Below are positions 5,894 through 8,814 of a stretch of 8,814 nucleotides of DNA, piece after piece. The first letter of the stretch is position 1. Each line of letters starts with the position of its first letter. A program made the translations under genes and the position numbers. Where the stretch lies: the NCBI GenBank assembly GCA_018500065.2, contig JAHBAO020000121.1:1-8814 (forward strand), written 5' to 3'. The notes under the pieces are model-generated. The model worked only from the letters and a program-made list of their open reading frames with translations, did no database searches and was not told where the DNA came from. Source of the stretch: Octadecabacter sp. GTDB taxonomy: Bacteria; Pseudomonadota; Alphaproteobacteria; Rhodobacterales; Rhodobacteraceae.

Positions 5894-6994
5894 ATGGCGC
5901 TTGTCGAAAAAATTGTCGTTCAGGTTTTTGATGTTCCTCTCGAAGAGGTGCTGACGGATGCCAAACATGGGGATCACACTCATTTCGAGCTTGTGACCGC
6001 GACGGTGCGACTGTCCGATGGACGTGAAGGAACGGGCTACACCTACACGGGCGGCAAAGGCGGGCGATCAATTGCCGCGATGATCGAGCACGACCTTGCT
6101 CCATTCTTGATCGGAAAAGACGCAACCAAGGTCGAGGACCTGTATGAGGCGATGCAATGGCATGTTCATTATGTCGCCCGCGGCGGCATTGCATCCTTTG
6201 CCATTTCGGCCGTCGATATTGCGCTGTGGGATATCCGTTGCAAAGCGGCGGGGCAGCCCTTGTGGAAGATGGCCGGCGGGGCGAGTGATCGGTGTCGTGC
6301 CTATTGCGGCGGCATTGATCTGAACTTCCCATTGGACAAGCTTATCCGCCAGACGGAAAGTTATCTGGACGCAGGTTTCAATGCGGTGAAGATCAAGGTC
6401 GGTCAGCCTGATCTTGCGACGGACCTTGAACGAGCTCGCGCGATCCGAGACGTTTTAGGCCCTGATCGCGGGTTCATGGTTGATGCCAATTACTCAATGA
6501 CAGTTGAGCAAGCGATTGAGGCCGCGCGGGGCTTTGCTGAATTTAACATACTCTGGTTCGAAGAGCCCATAATTCCTGACGACTACCATGGATTCAAACA
6601 GATCGCCGACGCCACTGGGGTTCCGCTGGCGATGGGTGAAAACCTTCACACCATTCATGAATTTGACTACGCATTTCGAGATGCTGGGCTGAGTTTCATT
6701 CAGCCTGACGCCTCAAATTGTGGTGGGATCACCGGGTGGCTTGAGGTCGCCAAGCGCGCCCATGCGCACAATATCCCAACCTGTAGCCACGGCATGCAGG
6801 AACTTCATGTCAGTCTGGTGTCCTCCCAGCCCAACGCGGGGTGGCTCGAAGTTCACAGTTTCCCGATTGATCGATACACAACGCGTCCATTGAAAGTCGA
6901 GAACCACCTTGCCGTCGCGCCAACTGAGCCTGGCATCGGGGTGACTTTCGATTGGGACAAACTCCATGCAGCACATGCGTCGATGACGCGCTAA
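5894..6994 (+). CDS. Mandelate racemase-subgroup acid-sugar dehydratase or cycloisomerase
   Basis: 366 residues from the ATG at 5894. All eight catalytic positions of mandelate racemase appear, each shifted by two: K166 and K168 (VKIKVG), metal ligands D197, E223 and E249, dyad D272 (QPD) with H299 (CSHGMQE), and E319. The enzyme should therefore abstract the alpha proton of a hydroxy acid with either the lysine or the histidine. Enzymes of this subgroup in operons with kinases and dehydrogenases are usually aldonate/aldarate dehydratases or cycloisomerases, not racemases. I prefer 5894 over the in-frame GTG at 5810: the family N-terminus aligns from MALVEKI, and the extension would run through the operator. 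It is first in the right operon, followed after 14 bases by a zinc dehydrogenase. With that enzyme and KduD, an L-galactonate-type dehydratase or a 3,6-anhydrogalactonate cycloisomerase fits best, but the substrate is inferred from context only. Confidence 0.9.
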   Translation: MALVEKIVVQVFDVPLEEVLTDAKHGDHTHFELVTATVRLSDGREGTGYTYTGGKGGRSIAAMIEHDLAPFLIGKDATKVEDLYEAMQWHVHYVARGGIASFAISAVDIALWDIRCKAAGQPLWKMAGGASDRCRAYCGGIDLNFPLDKLIRQTESYLDAGFNAVKIKVGQPDLATDLERARAIRDVLGPDRGFMVDANYSMTVEQAIEAARGFAEFNILWFEEPIIPDDYHGFKQIADATGVPLAMGENLHTIHEFDYAFRDAGLSFIQPDASNCGGITGWLEVAKRAHAHNIPTCSHGMQELHVSLVSSQPNAGWLEVHSFPIDRYTTRPLKVENHLAVAPTEPGIGVTFDWDKLHAAHASMTR

Positions 6995-6997
6995 GTA

Positions 6998-7004
6998 AAG
7001 GTGA
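6998..7004 (+). promoter_or_regulatory. Ribosome binding site deciding the zinc dehydrogenase start
   Basis: AAGGTGA lies four bases before the ATG at 7009 and supports that start over an in-frame ATG at 6952, which lies inside the preceding gene. Confidence 0.6.
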
Positions 7005-7008
7005 CCCC

Positions 7009-8046
7009 ATGACCGAGACAATCAACGCAGCTTTTTATCGTGGCGACCGTAGCTTCGTGGTGGAAACGACGCAGACCCAAGCGCCCAAAGCAGGCGAAGT
7101 GGCCATTCGAACGGCTTTTTGCGGCATTTGCGGTACGGACATGCACGTCTTCCACGGCAATATGGACGCTCGTGTCGGGCACAATCGGATTGTTGGACAT
7201 GAAATGTCCGGCGTTGTCGAAGCTGTCGGACCTGGGGTGACCGAAGTTTCGGTCGGTCAGAAGGTTGTTGTGCGTCCGCTTGATCACTGTGGCGATTGCC
7301 CGGCCTGTAACGCTGGGCATTTTCACGTTTGCCACAAGCTGAAATTCTTGGGTTTGGATACCGACGGCGCAATGCAGGAAATCTGGACCGTTCCGGCCCA
7401 TACCATCCACATCCTGCCCGATACTTTGCGGCTCGATCACGCGGCCCTGATCGAACCTGTGGCGGTTGCCTGCCACGATGTCCGCTTGTCCGGTTTGCAA
7501 AAGGACGAAGACGTCCTCGTCATCGGTGGTGGCCCAATTGGAATGCTCTGCGCAATGGTCGCAAGGGACGCGGGCGGCAATGTGGTGATTTCTGAGGTCA
7601 ACGAAGCACGTCTCGCGATTGCTGAAAAACTTGGGTTTGCCACAGTGAACCCTGCCAAATCCGATCTGGCCGACGCCATCAATGCGCGGACTGGCAACAA
7701 GGGCGCTGACGTCGTGTTCGAGGTTTCGGGAACCCAACCCGGTGTTGACGCCATGACCGCTTGCGCGGCCACCCGTGCCCGCATCGTGATGGTCGCTATC
7801 CATGCGCAGAAGCCGCAGATCGACCTGTTCCAGTTCTTCTGGCGCGAATTGAAGCTTATCGGCGCGCGCGTTTACGAGCCGGTCGACTACGAAAAAGCGA
7901 TTTCCATCGTCGCCTCAGGTGGCGTGGATGCAGACACTGTCATCACCGACGTCAGCCCATTGACGGACATCCAATCGGCGTTTGAATCCCTTGATAGCAG
8001 CCCGACCGCGCTCAAGAGCCTGATCAAAGTAGGAGACGTGGCGTGA
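7009..8046 (+). CDS. Zinc-dependent medium-chain polyol/sugar-acid dehydrogenase
   Basis: 345 residues, a full-length zinc-type medium-chain dehydrogenase of the sorbitol/L-idonate/threonine dehydrogenase group. The catalytic zinc site shows C38 (CGICGTD), H64 and E65 (GHE) and E149 (IEPVAVACHD). The structural zinc loop has all four cysteines: C94, C97, C100 and C108. The Rossmann motif GGGPIG is at 173-178, followed by an acidic residue in SEVNEAR, which favours NAD. It should oxidise a secondary alcohol of a polyol or sugar acid in the cytoplasm. Between an enolase-superfamily dehydratase and a KduD homologue, the best guess is a 5-dehydrogenase of a 2-keto-3-deoxy sugar acid (for example 2-keto-3-deoxy-L-galactonate), giving the 2,5-diketo acid that KduD reduces. 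L-idonate or L-gulonate 5-dehydrogenase is an alternative. The start is set by AAGGTGA at 6998-7004; the stop overlaps the next gene's start. Confidence 0.9.
   Translation: MTETINAAFYRGDRSFVVETTQTQAPKAGEVAIRTAFCGICGTDMHVFHGNMDARVGHNRIVGHEMSGVVEAVGPGVTEVSVGQKVVVRPLDHCGDCPACNAGHFHVCHKLKFLGLDTDGAMQEIWTVPAHTIHILPDTLRLDHAALIEPVAVACHDVRLSGLQKDEDVLVIGGGPIGMLCAMVARDAGGNVVISEVNEARLAIAEKLGFATVNPAKSDLADAINARTGNKGADVVFEVSGTQPGVDAMTACAATRARIVMVAIHAQKPQIDLFQFFWRELKLIGARVYEPVDYEKAISIVASGGVDADTVITDVSPLTDIQSAFESLDSSPTALKSLIKVGDVA
8031..8035 (+). promoter_or_regulatory. Ribosome binding site favouring a GTG start for kduD
   Basis: AGGAG is seven bases before the GTG at 8043, ideal spacing, but 13 bases before the alternative ATG at 8049. 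This favours the GTG start, which overlaps the upstream TGA as GTGA. Confidence 0.65.
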
Positions 8047-8804
8047 ACATGTTCGATCTAACTGGAAGAACCGCACTCGTGACAGGCTGCAAACGTGGCA
8101 TTGGCCGCGGTATGGCCGAAGCCCTCGCAGCTGCGGGCGCAGACATTGTCGGGGTCAGTGCGAGCCTTGAAGCATCAGGAAGCGACGTTGAAGGAGCGGT
8201 AACCGCGTTGGGCCGGTCGTTTAAGGCCTACCAATGTGATTTCTCGGATCGCGCCGCAGTCACGGCATTTGCGGCCCAATTGGAAGCGGACGGCATTGAA
8301 CCAGATATCTTGATCAACAACGCAGGCACCATCAAACGCAAACCCGCAGCCCATCACGAAGATGAGCTGTGGGATGAGGTGATTGACGTTAATCTGTCGT
8401 CGCAGTTCATCCTGTCGCGTGAAATCGGGCGCGGGATGATCGCGCGCGGTGGCGGCAAGATCATCTTCACTGCCTCGCTGCTGACCTTTCAGGGCGGAAT
8501 CACCGTCCCGGGCTATGCCGCGTCCAAGGGGGGTATCGGGCAGCTGACCAAAGCCCTCGCGAATGAATGGGCGCCTCACGGGATCAATGTGAACGCCATC
8601 GCACCGGGCTACATTGCCACCGACAACACTCAAGCTTTGCAGGACGACGCCGCGCGATCAAAGTCCATACTGGAACGGATCCCTCAGGGACGTTGGGGAA
8701 CGCCACAGGACTTTGCGGGGCCGGTCGTGTTCCTGTCATCCGCCGCATCTGATTACGTCAACGGTGAAATCCTCGTTGTGGATGGCGGCTGGATGGGTCG
8801 CTAA
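8043..8804 (+). CDS. kduD: KduD-type 2-dehydro-3-deoxy-D-gluconate 5-dehydrogenase (SDR)
   Basis: 253 residues, the same length as E. coli KduD. It interconverts D-KDG and the 2,5-diketo-3-deoxy acid (DK-II) with a nicotinamide cofactor in the cytoplasm. It is a classical short-chain dehydrogenase: TGCKRGIG cofactor motif (14-21), NNAG (92-95), N117, S145, Y158 and K162 of the catalytic tetrad. KduD-specific segments, as I remember that protein, include FQGGI.VP.Y.ASK (149-162), NVNAIAPGYIATDNTQ (182-197), RIPQGRWG (212-219) and SDYVNG (236-241). The last is a run ending in VDGGW near the C-terminus. In pectin and alginate catabolism KduD works after KduI; no kduI is visible here. Here the diketo acid more likely comes from the zinc dehydrogenase encoded just upstream, and the D-KDG goes to the KdgK of the divergent operon. 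The gene is translationally coupled to its upstream neighbour by a GTGA overlap. Ten bases after its stop the window ends. Confidence 0.85.
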   Translation: MNMFDLTGRTALVTGCKRGIGRGMAEALAAAGADIVGVSASLEASGSDVEGAVTALGRSFKAYQCDFSDRAAVTAFAAQLEADGIEPDILINNAGTIKRKPAAHHEDELWDEVIDVNLSSQFILSREIGRGMIARGGGKIIFTASLLTFQGGITVPGYAASKGGIGQLTKALANEWAPHGINVNAIAPGYIATDNTQALQDDAARSKSILERIPQGRWGTPQDFAGPVVFLSSAASDYVNGEILVVDGGWMGR

Positions 8805-8814
8805 AGCAGATCAG

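Noticed and set aside
6991..7803. 270-codon open frame on the minus strand opposite the zinc dehydrogenase
   Set aside because: It is a long antisense frame typical of GC-rich coding DNA; the plus strand encodes a complete zinc dehydrogenase with all its motifs.

Overview
The window is a compact sugar-acid catabolic locus with nine protein genes in two divergent, tightly packed operons. They share one 195-base intergenic region (5699-5893). I see no RNA gene, insertion sequence, CRISPR array or phage gene. The gene types, the moderately high GC and the FadR-type regulation suggest a marine alphaproteobacterium, probably Rhodobacterales (Roseobacter group). That is inferred from general resemblance; there is no taxonomic marker in the window.

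Left operon, minus strand, read from 5698 down to 129: a FadR-subfamily GntR regulator (4976-5698); a 2-keto-3-deoxygluconate (KDG) kinase, kdgK (4075-4986); a 3-hydroxyisobutyrate/tartronate-semialdehyde-type dehydrogenase (3179-4078); a xylose-isomerase-like TIM-barrel isomerase/epimerase (2319-3182); a Gfo/Idh/MocA oxidoreductase (1302-2315); and an enolase-superfamily enzyme resembling galactarolactone cycloisomerase (129-1292). Neighbouring genes overlap by 4-11 bases or are separated by 3-9 bases, so this is almost certainly one transcript with coupled translation. Bases 1-128 lie past the last stop codon and hold no gene I can assign.

Right operon, plus strand: a second enolase-superfamily enzyme of the mandelate racemase subgroup (5894-6994), a zinc-dependent medium-chain polyol dehydrogenase (7009-8046) and a KduD-type short-chain dehydrogenase (8043-8804). 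It may continue beyond the window.

Reading the genes together gives a coherent route, stated as inference. An enolase-superfamily dehydratase or cycloisomerase forms a 2-keto-3-deoxy sugar acid. The zinc dehydrogenase oxidises it at C5 to the 2,5-diketo acid. KduD reduces C5 with inverted stereochemistry to D-KDG, and KdgK phosphorylates this to KDPG for an aldolase encoded elsewhere. This pattern is known for L-galactonate-type acids and for 3,6-anhydro-L-galactose breakdown. The Gfo/Idh oxidoreductase, the TIM-barrel isomerase and the beta-hydroxyacid dehydrogenase probably feed in one or more further substrates.

The intergenic region carries two exact matches to the FadR-family operator pattern TNGTNNNACNA, a near match and several other symmetric elements. 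This suggests that the regulator controls both operons, including itself.
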